From assembly GCA_947647505.1 (NCBI GenBank), contig CANSKO010000001.1, positions 162,086-226,085 of the forward strand: a stretch of DNA of 64,000 nt, read 5' to 3'. The notes beneath the pieces were generated by a model, which was not told the origin of the DNA, ran no database searches, and worked only from the letters and a program-made list of their open reading frames with translations. Both the position numbers and the translations under genes were made by a program. This document shows, piece after piece, positions 17,039 to 25,243 of this stretch (positions are counted from its first letter, which is position 1; each line of letters starts with the position of its first letter). Source of the stretch: an uncultured Roseburia sp. (lineage in GTDB: Bacteria > Bacillota > Clostridia > Lachnospirales > Lachnospiraceae).

Positions 17039-18961
17039 ATGGCAGAACAGAACACATACGATGCGGGCAGCATTGCGGTACTCGAAGGGCTTGAAGCCGT
17101 GCGCAAGCGGCCGGGCATGTATATTGGCAGCGTTTCCAGAAAGGGCCTGAACCATCTGATTTATGAAATTGTGGACAATGCGGTAGACGAGCATCTGGCG
17201 GGATTTTGCAATACGATATGGGTGACGCTGGAAAAGGACGGCTCGTGCACCGTAGCGGACGATGGCCGCGGCATTCCGGTTGGCATGCATGAAAAAGGCA
17301 TGTCTGCGGCGCGCCTTGTCTTTACGACGCTGCATGCAGGAGGCAAGTTTGACGATTCCGCCTATAAGACAAGCGGCGGGCTGCATGGCGTTGGCTCTTC
17401 GGTTGTCAATGCTCTTTCGGCTTATATGGACGTGCAGATCAGCAGGGAAGGGTGCGTGCATCATGACCGCTACGAAAGAGGCGTTCCGACAATGGAGCTG
17501 GAAGACGGGCTTTTGCCCGTCATTGGAAAGACGAAAAAAACAGGGACGAAGATTAACTTTCTGCCGGACGGGGAGATTTTTGAAAAAACGAGATTCAAAG
17601 GCGATGAAGTGAAGAGCCGTCTGCATGAGACGGCATACTTAAATCCGGGGTTGACGATTTTTTATGAGGACAGGAGAAACGATGCGCCGGAGCAGCTTAC
17701 GTTTCATGAAACGGAAGGGATACGGGGATTTGTCGATGCGCTGAATAAAAATTCGGAAACGGTCTGTGACGTCGTCTATTTCAAAGGGGAAAGCGAGGGC
17801 ATTACGGTAGAAGCGGCGTTTCAGTATACGAACGATTTTCATGAAAACGTCCTGGGCTTTTGCAATAACATCTATAACGCCGAAGGCGGGACGCATCTGA
17901 CCGGATTTAAGACGACGTTTACAACGGTGATCAATCAATATGCCAGAGAGCTTGGGATTTTAAAAGAAAAGGATGCGAATTTTACCGGAACGGATATCCG
18001 AAACGGCATGACGGCGGTGATTTCCGTCAAGCATCCGGCGCCCCGGTTTGAGGGACAGACGAAGACGAAGCTGGACAATCAGGATGCGGCACGGGCGACC
18101 GGAAAAATAACGGGAGACGAAATACAGCTCTTTTTTGATAAAAACCTGGAAACGTTAAAAGCCGTCATTGGCTGCGCGGAGAAAGCCGCCAAAATCCGTA
18201 AGTCGGAGGAGAAGGCAAAGACGAATCTGCTGGCGAAGCAGAAGTTTTCGTTTGACTCCAACGGAAAGCTGGCAAACTGTGAAAGCAGGGACGCTTCCAT
18301 TTGTGAAATTTTTATTGTGGAGGGGGATTCTGCGGGCGGCTCTGCCAAAACAGCGAGGGATCGGAGCTTTCAGGCGATCCTGCCGATTCGCGGCAAGATT
18401 TTAAACGTAGAGAAAGCGAGCATTGACAAAGTGCTGGCCAATGCGGAAATTAAGACGATGATCAATGCGTTTGGCTGTGGGTTTTCCGAAGGATATGGCA
18501 ACGATTTTGATATTACAAAGCTTCGGTACGATAAAATCATTCTGATGGCGGACGCCGATGTGGACGGCGCGCATATTTCGACGCTGCTTTTGACGTTATT
18601 TTACCGGTTTCTGCCGGAGCTGATCTTTGAGGGGCATGTGTATCTGGCGATGCCGCCGTTATATAAGGCGATTCCTTCAAAAGGACAGGAGGAGTATCTG
18701 TATGATGACGTGGCGTTAGAGAAGTACAGGAAGCGGCATAAGGGACGCTTTACGCTGCAGCGCTATAAAGGGCTTGGAGAGATGGACGCAAAACAGCTGT
18801 GGGAGACGACGCTGGATCCAAAGACGAGGATTTTAAAGCGGGTGGAAATTGAGGATGCAAGGATGGCGTCGGACGTGACGGAAATGCTGATGGGGACGGA
18901 TGTGTCACCGCGAAAGGCGTTTATTTATGCGCATGCTGAGGATGCGGAGCTGGATGTGTGA
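17039..18961 (+). CDS. parE: Type II DNA topoisomerase subunit B (ParE-like)
   Basis: ATPase and TOPRIM subunit, 640 aa, of a type IIA topoisomerase. GHKL motifs are EIVDNAVDE, DDGRGIPV and GLHGVGSSVVNAL. The TOPRIM domain shows VEGDSAGGSAK and ADADVDGAH, and the C-terminus has the YKGLGEMD motif. Length and the partner's missing GyrA box favour topoisomerase IV (decatenation) over gyrase, and the locus is not a dnaA-recF-gyrBA cluster. Naming as parE rather than a second gyrB is an inference. The subunit A gene follows, but only after an unusual 309-base spacer. Confidence 0.85.
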   Translation: MAEQNTYDAGSIAVLEGLEAVRKRPGMYIGSVSRKGLNHLIYEIVDNAVDEHLAGFCNTIWVTLEKDGSCTVADDGRGIPVGMHEKGMSAARLVFTTLHAGGKFDDSAYKTSGGLHGVGSSVVNALSAYMDVQISREGCVHHDRYERGVPTMELEDGLLPVIGKTKKTGTKINFLPDGEIFEKTRFKGDEVKSRLHETAYLNPGLTIFYEDRRNDAPEQLTFHETEGIRGFVDALNKNSETVCDVVYFKGESEGITVEAAFQYTNDFHENVLGFCNNIYNAEGGTHLTGFKTTFTTVINQYARELGILKEKDANFTGTDIRNGMTAVISVKHPAPRFEGQTKTKLDNQDAARATGKITGDEIQLFFDKNLETLKAVIGCAEKAAKIRKSEEKAKTNLLAKQKFSFDSNGKLANCESRDASICEIFIVEGDSAGGSAKTARDRSFQAILPIRGKILNVEKASIDKVLANAEIKTMINAFGCGFSEGYGNDFDITKLRYDKIILMADADVDGAHISTLLLTLFYRFLPELIFEGHVYLAMPPLYKAIPSKGQEEYLYDDVALEKYRKRHKGRFTLQRYKGLGEMDAKQLWETTLDPKTRILKRVEIEDARMASDVTEMLMGTDVSPRKAFIYAHAEDAELDV

Positions 18962-18984
18962 AGGGGGTGTGTGAAAATGCGTCC

Positions 18985-19123
18985 GTCGTCCGGCAGGTAT
19001 GCTTTTTTACATGGCCCGCTTCCGCTTGTTGCCGCTCGCAGCGGTGCGTAAGCTGCGAAAGAACCGCAGCTAAGCGCCGGCGGCGACAAACGTCCATGTA
19101 AAAAAGCATACCTGCCGGGCGAC
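18985..19123. repeat. Structured intergenic element with 30-bp inverted-repeat arms
   Basis: Arms at 18985-19014 and 19094-19123 are complementary over 30 positions with one G.T exception (core GGCAGGTATGCTTTTTTACA). The 79-base interior adds further pairing: TTGTTGCCGC with GCGGCGACAA (one mismatch), and a perfect AGCTGCG/CGCAGCT hairpin. There is no terminal T-tract outside the stem, so it is not a simple terminator. No coding sequence is recognised in the 18962-19270 gap. It could be a miniature mobile element or a structured RNA. Confidence 0.8.
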
Positions 19124-19128
19124 TACGG

Positions 19129-19207
19129 TTTTGCACAAATGTCTGGGTGATGGTGCGGTGCAGTTTTGCATGAATGTCTGGGTAGGATGGTGGGCTGTGG
19201 TTTTGCA
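19129..19207. repeat. Imperfect tandem repeat, two units plus the start of a third
   Basis: Units at 19129-19163 and 19164-19200 share TTTTGCA..AATGTCTGGGT..GATGGTG, and a third copy of TTTTGCA begins at 19201. It lies directly beside the inverted-repeat element, in the spacer before the parC-like gene. Confidence 0.65.
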
Positions 19208-19270
19208 GGCTTTGATTTTGTGAAAGGGTCTGGCGGGATTTTTTTGATTGTAGAAAGAAAGGGATTTTGA

Positions 19271-21514
19271 ATGATGAGGGATGCGGAACAGATTATCCGG
19301 ACAGAATATTCGGAGCTGATGCAGAAGTCGTATATTGACTATGCGATGAGCGTGATTATTGCGCGGGCGCTGCCGGATGTGCGGGACGGACTGAAGCCGG
19401 TGCAGCGCAGGGTGCTTTACGATATGCATGAACTGGGGATTTTGCATGATAAGCCCTACCGGAAGTGCGCGCGTATCGTGGGGGATACGATGGGCAAATA
19501 TCATCCGCATGGCGACAGCTCTATTTATGACGCGCTTGTCGTGATGGCGCAGGAGTTTAAGAAGGGCATGCCGCTTGTGGACGGGCATGGTAATTTTGGC
19601 TCGATCGAAGGAGACGGCGCGGCGGCGATGCGTTATACGGAAGCCAGGCTGAAAAAGATTGCGCAGGAAGCGTACCTTTCCGATCTGGATAAGGACGTGG
19701 TGGATTTTGGGCCGAATTTTGACGAGACGGAGAAGGAGCCCGTGGTACTTCCGGTTCGGGTGCCGAATATACTGATCAATGGGGCGGAAGGCATAGCCGT
19801 TGGAATGGCGACGAGCATTCCGCCGCATAATTTCGGGGAAGTGATCGAAGGCGTAAAGGCTTATATGCAAAATCCCGACATCAATACGGAACAGATGATG
19901 GAATACATCAAAGGGCCGGATTTTCCAACGGGGGGAATCGTCGTGAATCAGGATGAGCTGCGCGCGATTTATGCGACCGGAACGGGGAAGATCAAAATTC
20001 GCGGCAAAGTGGAAGTGGAAAAGGGAAAAGGCGGCAAGGATAAAATTGTGATTACGGAGATTCCGTATACGATGGTCGGGCTTGGCATCGGCAAGTTTTT
20101 AAACGACGTGGGAAATCTGGCAGAGACGAAAAAAACGACGGATATCGTGGATATCTCCAATCAGTCTTCCAAAGAGGGCATCCGAATCGTTCTGGAGCTG
20201 AAAAAGGGGGCGGATGCGGAGCGGATCTGCAATCTTTTGTATAAAAAGACGCGGCTTGAGGATACGTTTGGCGTCAACATGCTTGCGGTAGCCGACGGAA
20301 AGCCGGAGACGATGGGGCTTGTGCCCATGATACGCCACCATGTCCGTTTTCAGTTTGAAATTGCCACGCGAAAATACCGGACGCTGCTGCAAAGAGAGCT
20401 TGAGAAAAGGGAGATTCAGGAGGGGCTGATCAGAGCCTGTGACGTCATAGATCTGATTATTGAGATTTTGCGCGGGAGTAAGCACATCAAAGAGGCAAGG
20501 GCGTGTCTTATTGAAGGAGAGATCGGAAACATTCGATTTAAAAGCGAAGCGTCCAGACGGCAGGCGGCAGAGCTCCGCTTCAGCGAGCCTCAGGCGAAGG
20601 CAATTCTGGAAATGCGGCTGTATAAGCTGATCGGGCTGGAAATGGAAGCGCTGCGGAAAGAATATGATGCGACGCTAAGACAGATCAAACGGTACGAAAC
20701 GCTGTTAGGAAGCCGGAAAGCGATGGCAAATGCGATCATCAAAGAGCTGGACGCGTTTCAGAAAGAATATGCCGTTGCAAGAAAGACGGCGATTGAAAAT
20801 GGAAAGGAAATTGTGCTGGAAGAGCCGAAGATGGAAGAGCTGGACGTCGTCTTTTTAATGGATCGGTTTGGATATGCGAAGACGATTGACGTTGCGGCGT
20901 ATGAACGCAATAAAGAAGCGGCAGACAGCGAAAGCCGTCATGTGATCGTCTGTAAAAATACGGATAAAATCGGGCTTTTTACAAATCAGGGCCAGATGCA
21001 TCTGTTAAAAGTGGCGGATCTTCCGTACGGAAAGTTTCGGGATAAGGGACAGCCGGTGGATAATCTGAGCAATTATAACAGCAGTGAGGACGATCTGCTG
21101 TTTGTCGGCTCTTTGCGCGGGATGCATGAGAAAAAGCTGCTGTTTGCAACGAAAACGGGCATGCTCAAAATTGTGGAGGGCGCGGAATTTGACGTTTCCA
21201 AGCGGACGACGGCTGCGACGAAGCTTTTGGAGGGCGATGAAGCAGTGCGGATTGGATGGTATGAAGAAGGGCTGCATCTCGTGTTGCAGTCGAAAAAAGG
21301 CATGTTTCTTCGGATAGAGGCTTCTTCTGTACCGGAGAAGAAAAAAGGGGCCGTTGGCGTCCGGGGCATCAAGCTTTCGGAAGGTGATGAAGTGACGGAG
21401 GTCCATCTGTTTATGCCGGGCGAGAGCAGGCGGGTTGCGTTGAAGGATAAGGAGCTGGAATTAAACCGTCTGCGCGTTGGAAGCCGGGATACGAAAGGCG
21501 TCCGGCACACGTAA
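19271..21514 (+). CDS. parC: Type II DNA topoisomerase subunit A (ParC-like)
   Basis: DNA-cleaving subunit of 747 aa. The catalytic tyrosine is Tyr122 in [10 protein letters not shown]. The quinolone-resistance region reads [13 protein letters not shown], keeping Ser83 and Asp87 (GyrA numbering), the sensitive residues. The C-terminal beta-pinwheel region is present, but the GyrA box (QRRGGKG) that lets gyrase wrap DNA is not visible, which supports a topoisomerase IV type. GAAAGAAAGGG precedes the start. A Crp/Fnr regulator gene follows about 60 bases later. Confidence 0.85.
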   Translation: MMRDAEQIIRTEYSELMQKSYIDYAMSVIIARALPDVRDGLKPVQRRVLYDMHELGILHDKPYRKCARIVGDTMGKYHPHGDSSIYDALVVMAQEFKKGMPLVDGHGNFGSIEGDGAAAMRYTEARLKKIAQEAYLSDLDKDVVDFGPNFDETEKEPVVLPVRVPNILINGAEGIAVGMATSIPPHNFGEVIEGVKAYMQNPDINTEQMMEYIKGPDFPTGGIVVNQDELRAIYATGTGKIKIRGKVEVEKGKGGKDKIVITEIPYTMVGLGIGKFLNDVGNLAETKKTTDIVDISNQSSKEGIRIVLELKKGADAERICNLLYKKTRLEDTFGVNMLAVADGKPETMGLVPMIRHHVRFQFEIATRKYRTLLQRELEKREIQEGLIRACDVIDLIIEILRGSKHIKEARACLIEGEIGNIRFKSEASRRQAAELRFSEPQAKAILEMRLYKLIGLEMEALRKEYDATLRQIKRYETLLGSRKAMANAIIKELDAFQKEYAVARKTAIENGKEIVLEEPKMEELDVVFLMDRFGYAKTIDVAAYERNKEAADSESRHVIVCKNTDKIGLFTNQGQMHLLKVADLPYGKFRDKGQPVDNLSNYNSSEDDLLFVGSLRGMHEKKLLFATKTGMLKIVEGAEFDVSKRTTAATKLLEGDEAVRIGWYEEGLHLVLQSKKGMFLRIEASSVPEKKKGAVGVRGIKLSEGDEVTEVHLFMPGESRRVALKDKELELNRLRVGSRDTKGVRHT

Positions 21515-21577
21515 TGCAGAAGGCGGCCAAATGGCAGGCGTCTTGGTGAGATCGCTTGCGGAAAGGATCTTGTGCTT

Positions 21578-22252
21578 ATGGATCAGAGGGAATTTGCAGG
21601 AGTGTATAAAGAAATGTTCCCATTCTGGGAAGAAATTACGGAAGAGGACAGAGCGGAGCTTTGCCGGCATTCCAGAGAAATCGCTTATTCAAAGGGAGCC
21701 AATATTCACGACGGCAATGAATGTTCCGGCGTGATTTTTGTCCGTTCGGGCTGTCTGAGGGTTTATATGCTGTCCGACGAAGGCAGGGACATTACGCTTT
21801 ACCGGCTGTATCCGGGCGATCTTTGCATGCTGTCCGCTTCCTGCGTGCTGGAGGCGATTACGTTTGACGTATTGATTGACGCGGAGGAGGACAGTGCGTG
21901 CTACGTGATCAGCGGCCCTGCGTTTGCCGCGGCGTCTGAGCGCAATCCGCGCATTCAGATCTTTGCTCTGGAAACGGCGGTCAGTCGTTTTTCGGATGTC
22001 ATGTGGGTCATGCAGCAGATTTTGTTTATGAGCATGGACAGACGGCTTGCCATTTTTCTTTTGGATGAATCGGCGCGAACCGGCTCAGATACGATTTCAA
22101 TGACACACGGGCAGATCGCCCGTTATATGGGGTCTGCCCGTGAGGTGGTATCCCGTATGCTGAAATATTTTGTAAACGAAGGGATGGTAGAATCCTTGCG
22201 CGGAGGCATTCGGATTCTGGATAAGAAGCGCCTCAGAGATTTAGCGCTCTAA
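21578..22252 (+). CDS. Crp/Fnr family transcriptional regulator
   Basis: A regulator of 224 aa with an N-terminal cyclic-nucleotide-type effector barrel (about 15-135) and a C-terminal winged helix (about 150-220). The recognition segment is MTHGQIARYMGSAREVVSRMLKYF. The N-terminal Fe-S cysteine cluster of true FNR is absent, so the signal is unknown. ATG 21578 has AAGGA 10 bases upstream; a GTG at 21572 is an alternative. Its 3-prime end overlaps the convergent thioredoxin gene by 12 bases. Two palindromes in the adjacent minus-strand cluster look like its binding sites, so it probably activates those genes. Confidence 0.88.
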   Translation: MDQREFAGVYKEMFPFWEEITEEDRAELCRHSREIAYSKGANIHDGNECSGVIFVRSGCLRVYMLSDEGRDITLYRLYPGDLCMLSASCVLEAITFDVLIDAEEDSACYVISGPAFAAASERNPRIQIFALETAVSRFSDVMWVMQQILFMSMDRRLAIFLLDESARTGSDTISMTHGQIARYMGSAREVVSRMLKYFVNEGMVESLRGGIRILDKKRLRDLAL

Positions 22253-22549
22253 CATGGCAAGAATCTGCGCTTTTGGCTTTGCGCCGGCTGACTGGTCGAT
22301 GACTTTGCCGTTTTTCATTACGGCCAGCGTCGGAATGCTCAATACGCCAAAGGACTGCGCCAGCTCCGGCTCGTTGTCTACGTTGATTTTGCCTACGAGG
22401 TATTGCGGATTTTCCTCCGCGATTTCGTCTACGATTGGAGAAACCATGCGGCATGGCCCGCACCAGTCGGCGTAGAAATCCAAAAGCACCGGCTTCTCAC
22501 TGTTTTTTACGGAATCGAAATTATTTTTATTGATTGCAATAGTTGACAT
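22241..22549 (-). CDS. trxA: Thioredoxin
   Basis: Classic thioredoxin of 102 aa with the redox pair Cys30 and Cys33 in ADWCGPCRM, and the cis-proline strand SIPTLAVMKNG. It reduces cytoplasmic disulfides; no thioredoxin reductase gene is present nearby. GGAAGGT lies upstream of the ATG. It has its own predicted promoter (TATACT without a good -35), with a GTGAC-N3-GTCAC palindrome at the distance expected for activation by a Crp/Fnr protein. Downstream of it lies the convergent Crp/Fnr gene. Confidence 0.95.
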   Translation of the reverse strand: MSTIAINKNNFDSVKNSEKPVLLDFYADWCGPCRMVSPIVDEIAEENPQYLVGKINVDNEPELAQSFGVLSIPTLAVMKNGKVIDQSAGAKPKAQILAMLER

Positions 22550-22581
22550 ATTTGTTACCTTCCTTTCCTCTTTCTATGTAT

Positions 22582-22622
22582 AGTATAACCGAAACTTTTT
22601 GTTACTTCCGTGACGCGGTCAC
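22582..22622 (-). promoter_or_regulatory. Activator-type promoter of trxA with a Crp/Fnr-like palindrome
   Basis: On the minus strand TATACT (22582-22587) is preceded at the -35 position by CGGAAG, which is far from consensus. The palindrome GTGAC-N3-GTCAC (22610-22622) is centred 29 bases upstream of the first base of the -10 box, about -41 from the inferred transcript start. It lies inside the last codons of the upstream Fe-S membrane protein gene. Confidence 0.6.
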
Positions 22623-23192
22623 ATTTTTTGCTTTGCAGATCAGCTGCGTCATTGTTCCCATCGGGCAGTAGACGCACCAGGAACGCGGCTTGAACAACAG
22701 CATGGTAAGAAAGCCAAGTATCGTGGAGGTGAGCATGACGCTGTAAAATCCAAAGGCAAATTGCGCCACTCCATCGGAGAAAAGCGTGCCATGATACGCC
22801 CACTGCCAGGGAACCTTAAACGTCCAAAGCAGCGTAACCGCCGTGCGAAGCTCTCCGCTTCCTTCAAATACCAGCCATGTGTTCCAAAGCATAAGAAAGA
22901 ACATGACAAAGAAAAAAGTCAGAAAGCCGTATCGAAAATAAGAAGAGCGCATCCATTTTGGAATATCTTTTTTGCGGGAAAGCCCAAATCTTCCTCCTAC
23001 AAGGGAAAACAGCTGTCCTCTGCCGCAATACCGGTTGCAGTAGGCTTTATTTCCTTTGATGATGGAAATCAAAAGCGGGATAAAGAAACAGAGCAGTCCA
23101 AGCCAGGCGAACAGAATGTTGAAAAATCCCAAAATCAGATACGTCAGGGATACGACCCAGAGGTAATCATACCATTTTTTTGTTTGCTTCAT
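22602..23192 (-). CDS. 4Fe-4S-binding integral membrane protein (NapH/CcoG-like)
   Basis: A 196-aa membrane protein with about four hydrophobic segments and two cysteine clusters, CNRYCGRGQ after the second helix and CVYCPMGTMTQLIC near the C-terminus. These resemble the truncated polyferredoxin family (NapH, RdxA, CcoG) that moves electrons across or along the membrane. The start at 23192 overlaps the stop of the ferredoxin gene (ATGA), so the two are translationally coupled and may work as one electron-transfer unit. The partner enzyme is unknown; thioredoxin is the next gene. Confidence 0.8.
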   Translation of the reverse strand: MKQTKKWYDYLWVVSLTYLILGFFNILFAWLGLLCFFIPLLISIIKGNKAYCNRYCGRGQLFSLVGGRFGLSRKKDIPKWMRSSYFRYGFLTFFFVMFFLMLWNTWLVFEGSGELRTAVTLLWTFKVPWQWAYHGTLFSDGVAQFAFGFYSVMLTSTILGFLTMLLFKPRSWCVYCPMGTMTQLICKAKNVTASRK

Positions 23193-23386
23193 GCTTCTGT
23201 CACCTCCAGTGTAATGATGCTTGCAGGGCATTCTTTTGCGCATTTTCCGCATCCTACGCAAAGCTCTTTGTCTATGACGGCGTGAATGCCGGTTGGGATT
23301 GTGATTGCGCCTTTTGGACAGATCTTCATGCAGCATCCGCAGGAGACGCATTCCCGGATGCTTACGATCGCTTTTCTTTTTGGCAT
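23189..23386 (-). CDS. 2[4Fe-4S] ferredoxin
   Basis: A 65-aa ferredoxin with two full cluster motifs, CVSCGCCMKICPKG and CVGCGKCAKECPAS. It is a small soluble electron carrier, probably donating to or accepting from the membrane Fe-S protein encoded immediately downstream. ATG 23386 has AGGAGGAG a few bases upstream; the longer frame from 23464 runs through the promoter and operator region and is rejected. Confidence 0.9.
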   Translation of the reverse strand: MPKRKAIVSIRECVSCGCCMKICPKGAITIPTGIHAVIDKELCVGCGKCAKECPASIITLEVTEA

Positions 23387-23413
23387 ATAAAATAATCTCC
23401 TCCTGTTTTTTTC

Positions 23414-23456
23414 AGTATACAGGAGGAGAGGTCTGAATTCTGTGACAAAGTCACAG
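23414..23456 (-). promoter_or_regulatory. Activator-type promoter of the ferredoxin gene with a Crp/Fnr-like palindrome
   Basis: TATACT (23414-23419, minus strand) has no recognisable -35. A perfect palindrome CTGTGACAAAGTCACAG (23440-23456) is centred 29 bases upstream of the -10 box, the same geometry as at trxA. A second inverted repeat, CTCCTCCTGT (23397-23406) with ACAGGAGGAG (23419-23428), spans the -10 region and would pair with the Shine-Dalgarno sequence if transcription began further upstream. Confidence 0.65.
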
Positions 23457-23463
23457 GCGCGCA

Positions 23464-24420
23464 TTACGGATATACGACAGTTTCAAGAATCTGATGAATC
23501 TCTTCCTCCGTCAGGTCGGTAAACGAGAGGATAAGGCAGTGCTGTTTGCCGGTCATCATCGTCGTCGTTTTTATTTTTCCGTCCTGCGTGGTATCGGAGA
23601 GGCAAAACCGAATGCCGGAATTGGTAACGTATTCGCGTTCGTTGGACGTTTGTCCGACAATTAAGACATGTTCGTTTTGGTCGGCGTCTGTTTCCGCGCG
23701 CTGCTTCAGCTCAAAGCGCCCGTTTCCATAGGAAAATGCGCCTTCTATCATGCGGTCTGTCGGAGCTTCCTGATCCAGATGTTCATATTCGCGATATACG
23801 ACGCTTCCGTCATAGCGCTCCTTGAATACGTCTGCAAAGCCAACATCTTTTACGGCTGCGTCATACGTTTTATACGAAATTTCCGTAATCCGGTTGGTCT
23901 CCGTCTCTTTTTCCCAGTTGACAGCGTCTTCGGAAGCGTAAAACGTTTCTGTTTCATCCCATGTCTTTTTGGATGTCCATGCCTGTGAAGCGTCGTTTGC
24001 TTCTTCTTTTACGGGACCTTTTACGCGGCTTTCCTCTTCCAGCTTTTGCGGCGTTCTGGCATGCGCGGGCAGAGCGCCGCTTTCTGTGCTGATTTCCCCG
24101 TCTGTAAGGCCATAATCAAATGTATGCATGCTTCCATTGCGCAGGACGGTTGCGCTGACGGAGCCTCCGATCAGTAAAATTGCGGCAATGGAGGCGGCAA
24201 TGACGACTGTATGCCTGGAAAGTTTGCTTCTTTTCATATTGACATTCTCCTTTTTCTTTAATTGCAGCAGGAAATCCTCCGGCATGGCATCCGCCATGGG
24301 AAGATGTTTCTGTTGACATATGCGCTGAATGGCTTCATCGGCCTTTTCATAGTCACCTGCTTCCAGATAGCGGTCGATTGTTTCCAGTAACAAATCCACA
24401 GATGCATCGTTGTGGTTCAT
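23464..24420 (-). CDS. Putative membrane anti-sigma factor / unknown
   Basis: A 318-aa protein encoded just after an ECF sigma factor. The N-terminal about 95 residues are cytoplasmic and helical (LLLETIDRYLEAGDYEKADEAI), then one hydrophobic segment (about residues 65-85 after the basic MKRSKLSRH) leads to an extracellular domain rich in charged residues. I do not recognise the outer domain. Position, topology and the 65-base spacing to the sigma gene suggest that it holds the sigma factor at the membrane and senses an external signal. No zinc anti-sigma HxxxCxxC motif is visible. AAAGGAGG precedes the ATG at 24420. Confidence 0.6.
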   Translation of the reverse strand: MNHNDASVDLLLETIDRYLEAGDYEKADEAIQRICQQKHLPMADAMPEDFLLQLKKKENVNMKRSKLSRHTVVIAASIAAILLIGGSVSATVLRNGSMHTFDYGLTDGEISTESGALPAHARTPQKLEEESRVKGPVKEEANDASQAWTSKKTWDETETFYASEDAVNWEKETETNRITEISYKTYDAAVKDVGFADVFKERYDGSVVYREYEHLDQEAPTDRMIEGAFSYGNGRFELKQRAETDADQNEHVLIVGQTSNEREYVTNSGIRFCLSDTTQDGKIKTTTMMTGKQHCLILSFTDLTEEEIHQILETVVYP

Positions 24421-24485
24421 AAAAGCCTCCTTTCTTTGTGGGCGCCGTTTACCTTTATATGGCGCGTGGTCTGGAATGTAACGGG

Positions 24486-24992
24486 CTAAAAGTCGTTTAA
24501 TTTTAACTGCGCGATCATCTGCCTCACTTTTTTTCGAATGCGCACGTATTTCATGCGGACGGCTGCTTCGCTTATGCCTAAGTCTTTGGCGATGGCCTTC
24601 ATTGGCGTTTTTTTCACATAATACGCTTTGTACAGGTCCTGTTCGGATTTTGTCAGCGCAAGCAGCAGACGTTTCTGGTACAGGCTTTCGTCGATGAGCA
24701 GGTCCCGGTTTGCGCATAATTCTTCAAATGCGTCTTTTGTGCTGGATTCCTCTGCAATATCTTTATAATGGATTTTTGCAGATTGCCTGTAGTAGTAAAG
24801 AATCAGACGTTTTGCCGTTGCATATAAAAAAGCAATTGGTTTTTCATGCGCAAGGAATGCGTCGCCTTTTTTCAGCGCAATGAAAAAGACGTCCTGTACG
24901 AGATCTTCCGCAGCCTCCTTTTGCCCTGTTCTGGCCAGAATGTAATTGTATATTTTTGCATAAGATTCCCGGCATATTTCTTCAAACTCCAT
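24486..24992 (-). CDS. ECF-type RNA polymerase sigma factor
   Basis: A sigma-70 family protein of 168 aa with region 2 (YAKIYNYILARTGQKEAAEDLVQDVFFIALKK, about 10-45; FLYATAKRLILYYYRQ) and region 4 (PMKAIAKDLGISEAAVRMKYVRIRKKV, about 130-160). It should direct transcription of a small stress or envelope regulon. The start at 24992 is set by GGAGGTG just upstream; an ATG at 25007 overlaps that site. The upstream region contains repeated GGTAACAT-like sequences that may be autoregulatory. Confidence 0.88.
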   Translation of the reverse strand: MEFEEICRESYAKIYNYILARTGQKEAAEDLVQDVFFIALKKGDAFLAHEKPIAFLYATAKRLILYYYRQSAKIHYKDIAEESSTKDAFEELCANRDLLIDESLYQKRLLLALTKSEQDLYKAYYVKKTPMKAIAKDLGISEAAVRMKYVRIRKKVRQMIAQLKLNDF

Positions 24993-25032
24993 CCGTTTCA
25001 CCTCCATTTATATATGAAACAATAGATGGCAT

Positions 25033-25080
25033 GTAACATCATGTTACCATAAAAATCTATTTCCGGCGGAAATGTTATCC
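25033..25080 (-). promoter_or_regulatory. Repeated GGTAACAT elements upstream of the ECF sigma gene
   Basis: A 15-bp palindrome GTAACATCATGTTAC (25033-25047) and a second GGATAACAT (minus strand, 25072-25080) are offset by about 31 bases. They may include the autoregulated promoter or an operator. The rest of the 25048-25243 stretch shows nothing further that I can name. Confidence 0.4.
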
Positions 25081-25243
25081 TGTAGGAAGGCGTCTTCTTT
25101 CAATATCCCTTCGTCAGTCGTTGCTATTTTCTTCCATTTCTGGTATCGTATACATGGTAAAATGCCAGAGGGCATTTGAAAACGCGTCTGAAAAAGAAAT
25201 GTTTGGCCGCGTTATGGGAAGAATAAGAGGGAAGGCGCGGCAT

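Noticed and set aside
19070..19870. Long minus-strand open frame of 266 codons across the topoisomerase spacer and the parC start
   Set aside because: Most of it is antisense to conserved ParC codons and its composition is Arg/His-rich, as expected for a shadow frame.
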